Part shown: positions 8,812 to 17,460 of the stretch, one piece after another
How the letters are laid out: the number at the start of each line of letters is the position of its first letter
How positions within the stretch are numbered: the stretch's first letter is position 1
Source of the DNA: Bog-756 sp963756515
Lineage (GTDB): Bacteria; Actinomycetota; Acidimicrobiia; Acidimicrobiales; RAAP-2
DNA length: 64,000 nucleotides
Reading direction: 5' to 3'
Assembly (NCBI GenBank): GCA_963756515.1
Contig: CAVWNV010000010.1
Span: forward strand, 62,001-126,000
The notes under the pieces: model-generated
Database searches by the model: none
Told to the model about the DNA's origin: nothing
The model's input: the letters and a program-made list of their open reading frames with translations, nothing else
Position numbers and translations under genes: made by a program

Positions 8812-10095
8812 CTAGGACGATCGGGAGGCGGAGAGCAGATCGACCGAGCGGGTGCCCCGCTTCCCGATGCTCTCCATGTTCCTCGACTGGATGGAGACGT
8901 CATGACCGGCGGCCCGTTGGCGCAGCGCTCCGACCGTGCAGTTCTCCTTGCCCCGGAGTTCGGTGAAGGGGTCGTAGTGGAAGTGCCGCATGGCGTTGAG
9001 GTGGGTGATGCGGTCGATGTCGTGATCGGAGACGCCGTCCAGGCCCTTCATCAGTGACTCCGGAGCGGTGGGCCAGGTCGAGTCGGAGTGGGGGTAGTCG
9101 CACTCCCACATGACGTTGTCCATGTCGAGGAAGTCCCGGCTGGCCACGCCGAACCGGTCGTCGATGAAGCAGGTCAGGATGTGCTGGTTGAAGACCTGGC
9201 TCGGGAGCTGGTCTCCGAAGTCCTGTCCGGTCCAGGCGTGGTGGCGGTCGTAGTTGTAGTCCACCCGCTCCAGGAAGTACGGGACCCAGCCGATGCCGCC
9301 CTCGGACAGGGCCACTTTGAGGTCGGGGAACTTGCGCAGGACCGGCGACCACACCAGGTCCGCGGCGGCCTGGACGATGTTCATCGGGGTCAGGGTGATC
9401 AGACAGTCGATGGGGGCGTCGGCCGAGGTGATCACGATCTCCGACGAGGAGCCGATGTGCATGCACACCACCACCTGCTCGTCACTACACGCCTTCCAGA
9501 ACGGGTCCCAGTGGTCGGAGTGGACGCTGGGCCAGCCCAGCTTGGAGGGGTTCTCCGAGAAGGTGACGGCGTGGGCGCCCTTGGCCGCGGTGCGCCGGAC
9601 TTCGGCCGCCAGCACCTCGGGATCCCAGATGGCCGGGATGGGGCAGGGGATGAACCGGCCCTCGTGGGTCCCGCACCACTCGTCGATGTGCCAGTCGTTG
9701 TAGGCCTGCACCATGGCCAGGGCCACACCTTTGTCCTCGGTGCGGGCGAACGTCTGGCCGCAGAACTGGGGGAAGGACGGGAAGCACAGCGAGCCCAGCA
9801 CCCCGTTGGCATCCATGTCCTTGACCCGCTCGTCGATGTCGTAGCAACCGGGCCGGAGCTGTTCGAACGAGGTGGGCTCGAGTCCGTACTCCTCACGCGG
9901 CCGCCCGGCCACGGCGTTCAACGCCACATTGGGGAGGATGTTGCCCTCGTAGAGCCAGGCGTTGGTCCCGTCGTCGTTGGTCACGAACTTCGGAGCCAGG
10001 TCGGCGTACTTGGCCGGGAGACGCCCCTCGAAGAGGTTCGGTGGCTCGACGACGTGGTCGTCCACGCTGACCATCACCATGTCATTGATCTCCAT
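8812..10095 (-). CDS. Amidohydrolase-2 family metal-dependent hydrolase
   Basis: 427 aa with AGGAGG upstream of ATG 10095. It has the amidohydrolase-2 TIM-barrel signatures: SVDDHVVEPPNLF (HxH-like variant DDH), MHIGSSS, ALSEGGIGWVPYFLERVDY and ECDYPHSDS with the late catalytic Asp. Family members act as decarboxylases or hydrolases on acids and cyclic substrates. In actinobacteria such genes commonly sit in lipid/aromatic catabolic clusters, as here. A frameshifted relative lies at 24.8-26.0 kb. Substrate is unknown. Confidence 0.88.
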   Translation of the reverse strand: MEINDMVMVSVDDHVVEPPNLFEGRLPAKYADLAPKFVTNDDGTNAWLYEGNILPNVALNAVAGRPREEYGLEPTSFEQLRPGCYDIDERVKDMDANGVLGSLCFPSFPQFCGQTFARTEDKGVALAMVQAYNDWHIDEWCGTHEGRFIPCPIPAIWDPEVLAAEVRRTAAKGAHAVTFSENPSKLGWPSVHSDHWDPFWKACSDEQVVVCMHIGSSSEIVITSADAPIDCLITLTPMNIVQAAADLVWSPVLRKFPDLKVALSEGGIGWVPYFLERVDYNYDRHHAWTGQDFGDQLPSQVFNQHILTCFIDDRFGVASRDFLDMDNVMWECDYPHSDSTWPTAPESLMKGLDGVSDHDIDRITHLNAMRHFHYDPFTELRGKENCTVGALRQRAAGHDVSIQSRNMESIGKRGTRSVDLLSASRSS

Positions 10096-10164
10096 CGGGT
10101 CCTCCTCTTCCGGTCCCCGGCGCCGAGCGCGCCGCGACCGACCCTGGCTGTCTCATCGGAAAGA

Positions 10165-10170
10165 ATCATA
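10165..10170 (-). promoter_or_regulatory. Possible -10 element for the amidohydrolase
   Basis: On the reverse strand the bases at 10170-10165 read TATGAT, about 70 bp upstream of the amidohydrolase ATG in an otherwise GC-rich gap of 150 bp. No good -35 hexamer is found at 17 bp, so this is a weak candidate. Confidence 0.3.
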
Positions 10171-10245
10171 CCGACTGGGAGGATTGTCGTAGCCTCCGAC
10201 GGAGAACGGCGCTTTCGGAGGTGGCGGGCGCTCCGGTCGTTCCTG

Positions 10246-11499
10246 TCAGGCCAGAGCTCCCAGCACGGCGGCGGTGTCGGCGCCGAGCGGTGCCGCCGGT
10301 GGCGCCGGGATCCCCCGGAGTACCGGTGGCGCGGCACGGAGTCCCACCACGGACAGGCCCGGACCGGCCAACCCGCCGGCCAGGTCGGCCATGGAGGCCT
10401 CGATGGCCCACTCGCCGCCGCCGTCGAGGGCGGCCAGGACGGCGGCCGTGCCGGCCAGACCGGTCACGGGATCGGCGATGGCGTCGCCACAGAAGCAGGG
10501 GCCGAGGTCGTCCCAGGCCACCAGGCCCCCGGCCACGGCGGCATCGTCTCCGAACGCCACCCGTTCCCGGGACCCTGGCGAGTGGCCGTAGCCCGTGATG
10601 CTCAGCCACACCCGGGGCCGCTCGTGGAGGACCAGCTCCTCGAGGTCCAGTCCGAGTTGCTCGAGGGCCCGGGGCCGCGCCGCGGTAATGACCACGTCGG
10701 ACTGGGCCAGGAGCCGGCCGAGCTGGCGGCGACCGGCCCCGGTCCGGAAGTCGAGGGCCACCGACTCCTTGCCCGCGTTGAGGAGCCGGTAGAACCGGGG
10801 GTCACCGAGGCGGGCCCCGTCCGGCCGCCAAAGGGACTCGATCTTGACCACCCGGGCCCCGGCCCGCCGGAGCAGACGTCCGACCAGGGGCCCGGCCCAG
10901 AGAGAGGAGAGGTCGGCCACCACCAGGCCGGTGGGGTCGGTGACCCGGGATGCCGACCCCAGGCGCCGGGCCCGTAGCCCGGGGACGGTGCCGCCCGGGT
11001 GACGGTCGTCGACCGAGGTCCGGCGCTCGCCCAGGACGGCCAGGGGCAGCCCGAGGAGCTCGGCGCTGGAACGGACTTCGTCACCGCTTAGTCGGGCCAG
11101 ACCCGACGCCAGGGTGGTCCAGTCGTCGGGTGCGACGGGACGGGCCAGACCGAGGAGGGGCGCCACCAGGTCCCAGTCGGACGGACGGGCCGGGGTGACG
11201 GCCGTCCAGCCGTCGCCGCAGGGCAGCAGGCGGGAACCACCACCGCAGCTCACGTCGCCGCCCCGCTGCAGGCCACCGGTGGCGGCCCGCTCGGCCAGGA
11301 GGTCCAGTGGATGGACGGCGATCCGCCGGCCCCACCGCTCCGTGCGCACGGCGATCTCGTGGGCCCACGACTCCACGCCGGCCAGCAACGCCGCCGGCGG
11401 GCCCAGCACCGGTCCCTCCGGTCGGCCCGTCAGCGCCATCATCCCCGACGCGGCCCAGTCGGCGGCGCCGAGGCTCGACTGCTGGTCACGATGGGCCAT
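10246..11499 (-). CDS. CaiB/BaiF-like CoA-transferase with rearranged domain order
   Basis: 417 aa from ATG 11499. The C-terminal half (from about residue 190) carries the family N-terminal module: GLVVADLSSLWAGPLVGRLL, GARVVKIES, NAGKESVALDF and later SITGYGHSPGSRERVAFGDDA. The first 190 residues instead look like the middle/small domain (ASGMMALTGRPEGP, LLPCGDGWTAVTPARPSDWDL, ELLGLPLAVLGE). The order therefore looks permuted relative to CaiB. It is divergent from a crotonase-type gene only 62 bp away. It likely binds acyl-CoA, but activity is uncertain. Confidence 0.75.
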   Translation of the reverse strand: MAHRDQQSSLGAADWAASGMMALTGRPEGPVLGPPAALLAGVESWAHEIAVRTERWGRRIAVHPLDLLAERAATGGLQRGGDVSCGGGSRLLPCGDGWTAVTPARPSDWDLVAPLLGLARPVAPDDWTTLASGLARLSGDEVRSSAELLGLPLAVLGERRTSVDDRHPGGTVPGLRARRLGSASRVTDPTGLVVADLSSLWAGPLVGRLLRRAGARVVKIESLWRPDGARLGDPRFYRLLNAGKESVALDFRTGAGRRQLGRLLAQSDVVITAARPRALEQLGLDLEELVLHERPRVWLSITGYGHSPGSRERVAFGDDAAVAGGLVAWDDLGPCFCGDAIADPVTGLAGTAAVLAALDGGGEWAIEASMADLAGGLAGPGLSVVGLRAAPPVLRGIPAPPAAPLGADTAAVLGALA

Positions 11500-11561
11500 C
11501 GGTGGGTTCTCTCTGCCCGGGCCGGGCCACGGCGGCACGGCCGGATCGTTACCATCGTCGC

Positions 11562-12551
11562 ATGGAGCCCGTCCGGCTCACCGGCCAGGAGTTCATGAGC
11601 GTGCTCGACGGTGCCGAGGCGTTCGAGGCGATCGTAGGACTCGAGTGCGGCTCGGTCCTCGTCGACGGCGACGAGTTGCCGGACACCCTGGGGGCGCGCG
11701 CCATGCAGCGCCTGCGCATGATGCCGGCGGTGGTGCTGGCCGTGGTGGGCGACCCAACCCGGCGACCGGAGTGGTCCGACGCGGCCGTGGCTCCCGGCAG
11801 CGAGACACTCGAGACCGTGCTGGCGACCGTGCACGCCAATCCGCTGGCCTCCGTCACGCTGGCCGTCCTGCTGCGGGGTGGTCACGAGCGCTCCGGGCCC
11901 GACGGCCTGGTGGCCGAGTCGACCGCGTACGGCCTCCTCCAGCACGGTCCCGAGTTCACGGCCTGGCGTCAGCGGACCCCGAGACCCGATCGGCGGGCCG
12001 AGGTCGGACCGCCGGTCGTGGTGGCCCGGACGGACGGCGAGCTCACCATCACCCTCAACCGACCCCAGGTGCACAACGCCTTCGACGCGGCCACCCGTGA
12101 CGAGCTGTTGGCCGCGCTCCACGTGGCGCTGGTCGACCCCGGCGTCGGATCCGTCGTGCTGCAGGGAGCCGGCGCCTCGTTCTGCAGCGGCGGGGACCTC
12201 GACGAGTTCGGGACGCGGCCCGATCCGGTCACGGCCCACCTGGTGCGCCTGCAGCGAAGCGTGGGCCGTGTGATGGACGAGCTGGCCGACCGGTTGACGG
12301 TGCACATCCACGGGGCGACGGTGGGATCCGGCATCGAACTGGCCGCCTTCGCCCACCGGGTGGTGGCCCATCGGTCCACGCGCATCTCCCTACCCGAGGT
12401 CCACCTCGGGCTGATCCCCGGGGCCGGCGGGACGGTCAGCCTTCCGAGGCGCATCGGCCGCCATGCCACCATGCTGCTGGCCATCGGTCTGCCGTGGATC
12501 GACGCGGACACCGCCCTCGGGTGGGGGTTGGTCGACGAGCTGGTGGGGTGA
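11562..12551 (+). CDS. Two-part enoyl-CoA hydratase/isomerase family protein
   Basis: 329 aa from ATG 11562. Residues from about 150 form a crotonase domain: LNRPQVHNAFD, SFCSGGDLDEFG (oxyanion hole), HIHGATVGSGIELAAFAHRVVA and ISLPEVHLGLIPGAGGTVSLPRRIG. The first 140 residues (including LPDTLGARAMQRL and ANPLASVTLAVLLRGG) resemble a degraded extra crotonase or partner domain. It is divergent from the permuted CoA-transferase, and a CoA synthetase follows, suggesting one metabolic module. It is shorter at the C-terminus than single-domain crotonases. Confidence 0.82.
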   Translation: MEPVRLTGQEFMSVLDGAEAFEAIVGLECGSVLVDGDELPDTLGARAMQRLRMMPAVVLAVVGDPTRRPEWSDAAVAPGSETLETVLATVHANPLASVTLAVLLRGGHERSGPDGLVAESTAYGLLQHGPEFTAWRQRTPRPDRRAEVGPPVVVARTDGELTITLNRPQVHNAFDAATRDELLAALHVALVDPGVGSVVLQGAGASFCSGGDLDEFGTRPDPVTAHLVRLQRSVGRVMDELADRLTVHIHGATVGSGIELAAFAHRVVAHRSTRISLPEVHLGLIPGAGGTVSLPRRIGRHATMLLAIGLPWIDADTALGWGLVDELVG

Positions 12552-12664
12552 GGACGACTCCCGACCGACGCGGAGGGCGGGCCACGGCCGTGCCGGAGCA
12601 ATTGTCGCCCGTCGCCGGCTGTCGTTAGGGTGACCTCGCTCGAACCCGACCAGGGACTTCCGTC

Positions 12665-14194
12665 ATGAACATCGCCATGCTGCTCGACCTAGCCGCCGAC
12701 ACCTTCGGCGATCGCGTGGCCCTGACCGACGATCACGGGTCGTTGACCTACGGTCAGCTCCGTCGACTGGCCCGCTCGGCCGGCCGTGACCTGCGGTCGG
12801 ATGGTGCGGCCACCCTGGCCTTCGCCGACGTCAGCTCGGCCGCAGTCCCGACCGCGCTGTTCGGGGCGGCCTGGGCCGGGGCGTCCTACGCACCGCTCAA
12901 CTTCCGGCTTCCGGTGGAGTCGCTACAGGCCCAGCTGGCCCGGCTCGACACCCCGGGGGCGGTGACCTCGGACGCGCTCGCCGCCGGGCTGCCGTCGGCG
13001 GTGGCCACCGCCACGTGGATGGACCGCCTCGAGACCCGGGGCGCCGGCGACGCCACCGACCCTGACGACGCCGATGCCTTCGAGCCCGAGCCCGAGCGGC
13101 CCGCCGTCATCCTCTTCACCAGCGGATCGTCGGGCACCCCGAAGGCGGCTCTGCTGGGCCACGACAATCTGCTGGCCTACGTCATGGACACGGTGGAGTT
13201 CGCCGGAGCCGGGGAGGACGAGGCGCTGGTACTGGCGGCGCCGCCGTTCCACATCGCCGGGGTGGCCGCCGTGCTGAGCTCGGTGTACTCGGGCCGTCGG
13301 CTCCTGCCGCTCCCGAGCTTCACGCCGGAGGGATGGCTGGACCGGGCCCGGGACCACGGCGCCACCCATGCCTTCGTGGTACCCACCATGCTGGCCCGCA
13401 TCGTGCAGTGCATGGAGTCCGATCCCTCCCGACGGGTGCCGACCCTGCGTTCGATCTCCTATGGCGGGGCCCGCATGGCTGCCCCCATCCTCGAGCGGGC
13501 TCTCGACCTCTTCCCCGACGTCAACTTCGTCAACGCCTACGGGCTGACCGAGACGTCGTCGACCATCGCCGTTCTCGGGCCCGAGGACCACCGTGCCGCG
13601 CTGGACAGCGCCGAGCCCGAGGTCCGGCGCCGGCTGGAGTCGGTCGGGCAGCCGCTTCCCGGCGTGGAGGTCGCCATCGTGGAGGAGACAGGAGCGGCGT
13701 TGCCGGTCGGGGCCCGGGGACTGATCCGGGTGCGGGGACCCCAGGTCAGTGGGGAGTACCTCGACTCCGCCGCCGGCGTCGACGACGGGGGGTGGCTCAC
13801 CACCGGCGACGTGGGCTTCGTCGACGAGGCCGGCTACCTCTACGTGGAGGGTCGGGCCGACGACGTGATCATCAGGGGCGGCGAGAACCTCTCACCGTCC
13901 GAGATCGAGGACTCGTTGCTGCGTCACGGCGCCGTCCAGGCGGCCGTGGTGGTCGGGGTCCCCGATCCCGAGTGGGGGGAGTCGGTGGCGGCCGCGGTGG
14001 TGCTGGCCCCGGCCACGGGTGGCGCCGGGACCGAGGACATCACGGTCGAGCTGGTCGAGTGGGTGCGGGGTTCCCTGGGGTCGCTCAAGACCCCCGGCCG
14101 CATCGTGGTCTACGACGACCTGCCCACCACCGCCACCGGCAAGCTGCTCCGCCGCGTGGTCCGCGACGAGTTGGCCGCCCCCCCGGCCGAGTAA
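12665..14194 (+). CDS. Acyl-CoA synthetase (AMP-forming)
   Basis: 509 aa ANL-superfamily ligase. P-loop LFTSGSSGTPKAALL near residue 150, AYGLTETSS, TTGDVGFVDEAGYLYVEGRADD and the hinge-region IIRGGENLSPSEIE are all clear, as is the C-terminal catalytic-Lys motif TATGKLLRRVVRDE. It activates an acid with ATP and CoA. It lies 113 bp after the crotonase-type gene on the same strand, so probably one operon. The convergent reductase gene begins across a repeat-rich hairpin region. Confidence 0.92.
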   Translation: MNIAMLLDLAADTFGDRVALTDDHGSLTYGQLRRLARSAGRDLRSDGAATLAFADVSSAAVPTALFGAAWAGASYAPLNFRLPVESLQAQLARLDTPGAVTSDALAAGLPSAVATATWMDRLETRGAGDATDPDDADAFEPEPERPAVILFTSGSSGTPKAALLGHDNLLAYVMDTVEFAGAGEDEALVLAAPPFHIAGVAAVLSSVYSGRRLLPLPSFTPEGWLDRARDHGATHAFVVPTMLARIVQCMESDPSRRVPTLRSISYGGARMAAPILERALDLFPDVNFVNAYGLTETSSTIAVLGPEDHRAALDSAEPEVRRRLESVGQPLPGVEVAIVEETGAALPVGARGLIRVRGPQVSGEYLDSAAGVDDGGWLTTGDVGFVDEAGYLYVEGRADDVIIRGGENLSPSEIEDSLLRHGAVQAAVVVGVPDPEWGESVAAAVVLAPATGGAGTEDITVELVEWVRGSLGSLKTPGRIVVYDDLPTTATGKLLRRVVRDELAAPPAE

Positions 14195-14211
14195 CCGGAG
14201 GAGGGCCCGAC

Positions 14212-14300
14212 GGCTGCCCTGGGGCCGTCGGCGATCAGTCCGACGGCGGGTCCGTCGGCGATCAGGCTGCCCTGGGGCCGTCGGCGATCAGTCCGACGGC
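14212..14300. repeat. 36-bp direct repeat with hairpins between convergent genes
   Basis: A 36-bp sequence at 14212-14247 recurs exactly at 14265-14300, and its core ccgtcggcgatcag occurs three times (14225, 14252, 14278; 26-27 bp period). Each 36-mer contains a perfect 8-bp stem, GCCGTCGG / CCGACGGC, with an 8-base loop (14224-14247 and 14277-14300). The second copy overlaps the last codons and stop of the reverse-strand reductase. Position between convergent genes suggests a bidirectional terminator or stabilising hairpin pair; there is no T-tract. Confidence 0.7.
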
Positions 14301-15265
14301 ACCACCACCACCTTCCCGAGCGCTCTTCGTTGGGCCAGGTCGTCGAGGGCCTGGCCGGCCCGGTCCAGGGGGTAACGGGCCGAGACGTGCGGTGTGAACC
14401 GCCCGGACCGGTGCAGCTCGCCCAGCTCGGCCAAGTCCCGGTTGTAGTCGTGGCGCTGGTTGACGCTGAATCCCCCGAGGGTGAATCCGGTGACGACGAC
14501 ACCCTTCAACAGGACCAGATTGAGCGGGATCCTCGGGATCTCGCCCGAGGCGAAGCCCACCGTGACGAACCGGCCGCCCCACCGGAGGGCCCGCAGGGCC
14601 GCCTCGGCCGCCGGGCCTCCCACCGGGTCGATGACCACGTCGGCCCCGCCGCCGGTCAGCTCCTTGATCCGCTCCTTCAGGTCCTCGGTGGTGTAGTCGA
14701 TCGCCGCCACCGCGCCCCGCTGGCGGCACAGGGCCAACTTTTCGGCGGTCGATGCCGCCGCCACCACGCGGGCTCCGAGCACCGTGGCCAACTCCACCGC
14801 GGCCAGGCCCACGCCGCCGGCGGCCCCCAGTACCACCACCCACTCGTCGGGCCGGACCCGGGCGAAGCTGCGCAGGGCGTGGAAGGCGGTGCGGTGGGCC
14901 ACCCCGGACGCCGCCGCCGATACCAGGTCGACGGCCGGGTCCACCGGCTCCAACGCCGCCGCCGACACCGCCACGCGGTCGGCGAACGCGCCGTACAGGA
15001 CCGAGCCCATCACCCGGTCGCCGACGGCCACACCCTCCACCCCGGGACCGAGGGACGACACGGTGCCGGCGAACTCGCTCCCGACGGTGAAGGGCACCGG
15101 GATGGTCACCTGGTAGCGGTCGGCCACCACCAACACGTCGGGGAAGTTGACGGCGGCCGCCGCCACGTCCACCACCACCTGGCCCACCCCGGCCACGGGA
15201 TCGTCCACCTCGGCCACGACGACCGAGCCCGGTGGCCCGTACCGCTCACATCGCACGGCGCGCAT
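14288..15265 (-). CDS. NADPH:quinone oxidoreductase-like MDR protein
   Basis: 325 aa, zinc-free medium-chain dehydrogenase. The GroES-like N-terminus has VNFPDVLVVADRYQ, then VGSEFAGTV, and the Rossmann motif VLGAAGGVGLAAVELA at about residue 145; the C-terminus reads HVSARYPLDRAGQALDDLA. No zinc-binding Cys/His set is present, consistent with the QOR subgroup reducing quinones or enones. It lies 6 bp after the acyl-CoA dehydrogenase stop on the same strand and is probably co-translated. Its last codons lie inside a 36-bp repeat. Confidence 0.9.
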   Translation of the reverse strand: MRAVRCERYGPPGSVVVAEVDDPVAGVGQVVVDVAAAAVNFPDVLVVADRYQVTIPVPFTVGSEFAGTVSSLGPGVEGVAVGDRVMGSVLYGAFADRVAVSAAALEPVDPAVDLVSAAASGVAHRTAFHALRSFARVRPDEWVVVLGAAGGVGLAAVELATVLGARVVAAASTAEKLALCRQRGAVAAIDYTTEDLKERIKELTGGGADVVIDPVGGPAAEAALRALRWGGRFVTVGFASGEIPRIPLNLVLLKGVVVTGFTLGGFSVNQRHDYNRDLAELGELHRSGRFTPHVSARYPLDRAGQALDDLAQRRALGKVVVVPSD

Positions 15266-15271
15266 CGGCGG

Positions 15272-16573
15272 CTAGGAGTTGCCGATCACGTGCTCGAGAT
15301 GGGCGGCCAGTTTCTCGCGGGCTTCGGCCCGCTTGGCCGGCAGGTGCGCGGTCGGCCACAGCCCCGGCGAGGGCTCGTACCCCTTCAGGACCTCACGTGC
15401 CACCGTGACCTTGTGGACCTCGGTGGGACCGTCGACCACGCTCATGATGGGAGCCATCATCCACATGCCGCCGAAGGGCATCTCGTTGGAGACGCCCAGT
15501 GCCCCGTGGGCGTGCATCGAGCGCCACACGGCATCGTGCACGACTTTGGGTGTCAGCGCCTTGATGGCGGCGATGTTCTTGCGGGTGCGCCGGTAGTCCT
15601 GGACCTGGTCGATCTCCCACGCGGTGTACAGCACCAGCAGGCGGAACTGCTGGAGCTCGGCGTAGGAGTCGGCGATGTCGCCCTGGATGAACTGCTTCCG
15701 GGCCAGGAGGCTGCCCTGGGTCTCGCGGCTGAGCACCCGCTCGCACAGGAGGTCGAGGGCCCGTTGGCAGGTGGCCACGGTCCGCATGGCGTGGTGGACC
15801 CGACCCCCGCCGAGGCGGGTCTGGGCGATGACGAAGGCCTGACCCTCGCCCCCGAGCAGGCTCTCGGCCGGCACCCGCACGTCCTCGTAGTGGATGAGGG
15901 CGTGCATGGCCTCGTCCACGGACTCGCCGGCCAGGCCGATGTGGCGGGTCATGTTGACGCCGGGGGTGTCGGTGGGGACGAGGAACATCGACGCCCCCTG
16001 GTAGATGCTCACGTCGGGGTCGGTGATGGCCATCACGATCAGGAAGGCCGCCGTCCTGGCGTTGGAGGAGAAGAACTTCCACCCGTTGATGACCCACTCG
16101 TCACCGTCCCGGACCGCGCTGGTGGTGAACTGCTGGGGGTCCGAGCCGGCCTGGGGCTCGGTCATCGAGTAGCACGAGAAGACCTCGCCGTTCAGGAGGG
16201 GCTGGAGGTACTTCTCCTTCTGTCCGTCTGTCCCGTAGTGGGCGATGATCTCCGCATTGCCGGTGTCGGGGGCCTGGGTCCCGAACACGATGGGCGCCCA
16301 GCTGGACACGCCGAGGATCTCGTTGAGCAGGGCCAGCTTGACCTGGCCGTACCCCTTGCCGCCGAGCTCGGGGCCGAGGTGGGCGGCCCACAGGTCGTGG
16401 TCGCGGACCTCTTGCTTCATGGGGTCGACGATGGGCCTGAGCTCCTCGTCGAGCGGGTGGAACTGCCTGTGCGGGTAGAGGATGTCGAGCGGCTCGACCT
16501 TGTCGGCCACGAACTGTCGGGCCCAGTCCAGCTTGGCTTGAAACTCGGGCTCGGTGGAGAAATCCCAGGCCAT
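15272..16573 (-). CDS. Acyl-CoA dehydrogenase
   Basis: 433 aa FAD enzyme introducing the alpha-beta double bond in acyl-CoA. Features: YSMTEPQAGSD substrate/FAD loop, WVINGWKFFSSNA, the long helical C-terminal domain and VVDGPTEVHKVTVAREVLKG. It resembles the ACAD11-type group. Start ATG 16573 follows AAAGGAC. The reductase gene follows at 6 bp and a TetR gene lies upstream on the same strand, so the three may form one regulated unit. Confidence 0.92.
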   Translation of the reverse strand: MAWDFSTEPEFQAKLDWARQFVADKVEPLDILYPHRQFHPLDEELRPIVDPMKQEVRDHDLWAAHLGPELGGKGYGQVKLALLNEILGVSSWAPIVFGTQAPDTGNAEIIAHYGTDGQKEKYLQPLLNGEVFSCYSMTEPQAGSDPQQFTTSAVRDGDEWVINGWKFFSSNARTAAFLIVMAITDPDVSIYQGASMFLVPTDTPGVNMTRHIGLAGESVDEAMHALIHYEDVRVPAESLLGGEGQAFVIAQTRLGGGRVHHAMRTVATCQRALDLLCERVLSRETQGSLLARKQFIQGDIADSYAELQQFRLLVLYTAWEIDQVQDYRRTRKNIAAIKALTPKVVHDAVWRSMHAHGALGVSNEMPFGGMWMMAPIMSVVDGPTEVHKVTVAREVLKGYEPSPGLWPTAHLPAKRAEAREKLAAHLEHVIGNS

Positions 16574-16654
16574 CAGGTGTCCTTTCGTAGGGTGACTGCG
16601 GTAGTGGAGACGGTCCGGTCCGCCGTCGGCCGTGACGTCGTTCGGAGGACCCGC

Positions 16655-17356
16655 TCAGCCGTCGGCACGACGGCGGACTCCGAGTCCGGCCAGGAACCGG
16701 TCGTTGCACTCGCTGATCTCGTGGCGGGCCGCCACCGGATCGGCGGCGTGGGCCACGTAGAGGGCCGAGCCCCGGCCCAGGGCCGCGAGCAGGTGGGCCA
16801 GCGGCTCGATGGGCTGGGATTCGAGGATCCCCTCGGCCACCGCGTCATGCAGGTAACCGACGATCTGCTGGGTCGGGCCGTCGCCGCGCTCGGACAGGGA
16901 GTCCCAGCCGAGGACCGCCGGTCCGTCGATCAGCACGATCTGACGGTAGGCGGTATTCGTCGAGGCGGCGTCGAGGTAGACTTCGCTGTTGGCCCGGAAC
17001 AGGTCCCATGCGTTCGTGTGCCGGTCCTCCGATCGGCGCCACAGGGCCAGGGTCACCTCGCCGGACACCTCGTCGTACACCGCCCGGAACAGGTCCTCCT
17101 TGTCCCGGAAATGGTGGTAGAGCGCCCCCCGGGTCAGTCCGGCCCGCTGGACGACCTCCTCGGTCCGGGTGGCCTGGAACCCGTTGGCCGCGAACAGCTC
17201 CCGAGCCGCGGCGAGCAGGGCCTGGCGGGTGTCCCGGACATGGGCGGCACGCAGCCCGGAACCGGTCCCGCCCCGGCCCCCGTCCCCGTGGGAGTCATGT
17301 CCCCCGGGGTCTCCGGTGGGACGTGGCACCGCCTCGGAGCTGGTCGCTTGATTCAT
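16655..17356 (-). CDS. TetR/AcrR family transcriptional regulator
   Basis: 233 aa from ATG 17356; the first 40 residues are a Gly-rich disordered tail. The HTH reads LFAANGFQATRTEEVV then RAGLTRGALYHHFRDKEDLFRAV, the canonical TetR DNA-binding domain. The C-terminal domain (TAYRQIVLIDGPAVLGWD) resembles TetR_C_33-like ligand domains. A palindrome just upstream of the start (17363-17384) is a probable operator shared with the divergent dehydrogenase gene at 17461. It probably represses this catabolic segment until a CoA-ester inducer binds. Confidence 0.9.
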   Translation of the reverse strand: MNQATSSEAVPRPTGDPGGHDSHGDGGRGGTGSGLRAAHVRDTRQALLAAARELFAANGFQATRTEEVVQRAGLTRGALYHHFRDKEDLFRAVYDEVSGEVTLALWRRSEDRHTNAWDLFRANSEVYLDAASTNTAYRQIVLIDGPAVLGWDSLSERGDGPTQQIVGYLHDAVAEGILESQPIEPLAHLLAALGRGSALYVAHAADPVAARHEISECNDRFLAGLGVRRRADG

Positions 17357-17362
17357 CAGGTA

Positions 17363-17384
17363 TCCAACATACAGAATGTTTGGA
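17363..17384. promoter_or_regulatory. Probable TetR operator between divergent genes
   Basis: A 22-bp imperfect palindrome, TCCAACAT...ATGTTTGGA around a five-base centre, lies 7 bp before the TetR start codon and 77 bp before the divergent dehydrogenase start. It is AT-rich compared with its surroundings. Position and symmetry fit an autoregulatory TetR operator; binding is inferred. Confidence 0.6.
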
Positions 17385-17460
17385 CAGTCGGCGACAATCA
17401 CGCGCCGACGACCGGTGCGCCGGGCAGGTCCGGTCGACCCGACCGGCGGGGAGGAGGCTC

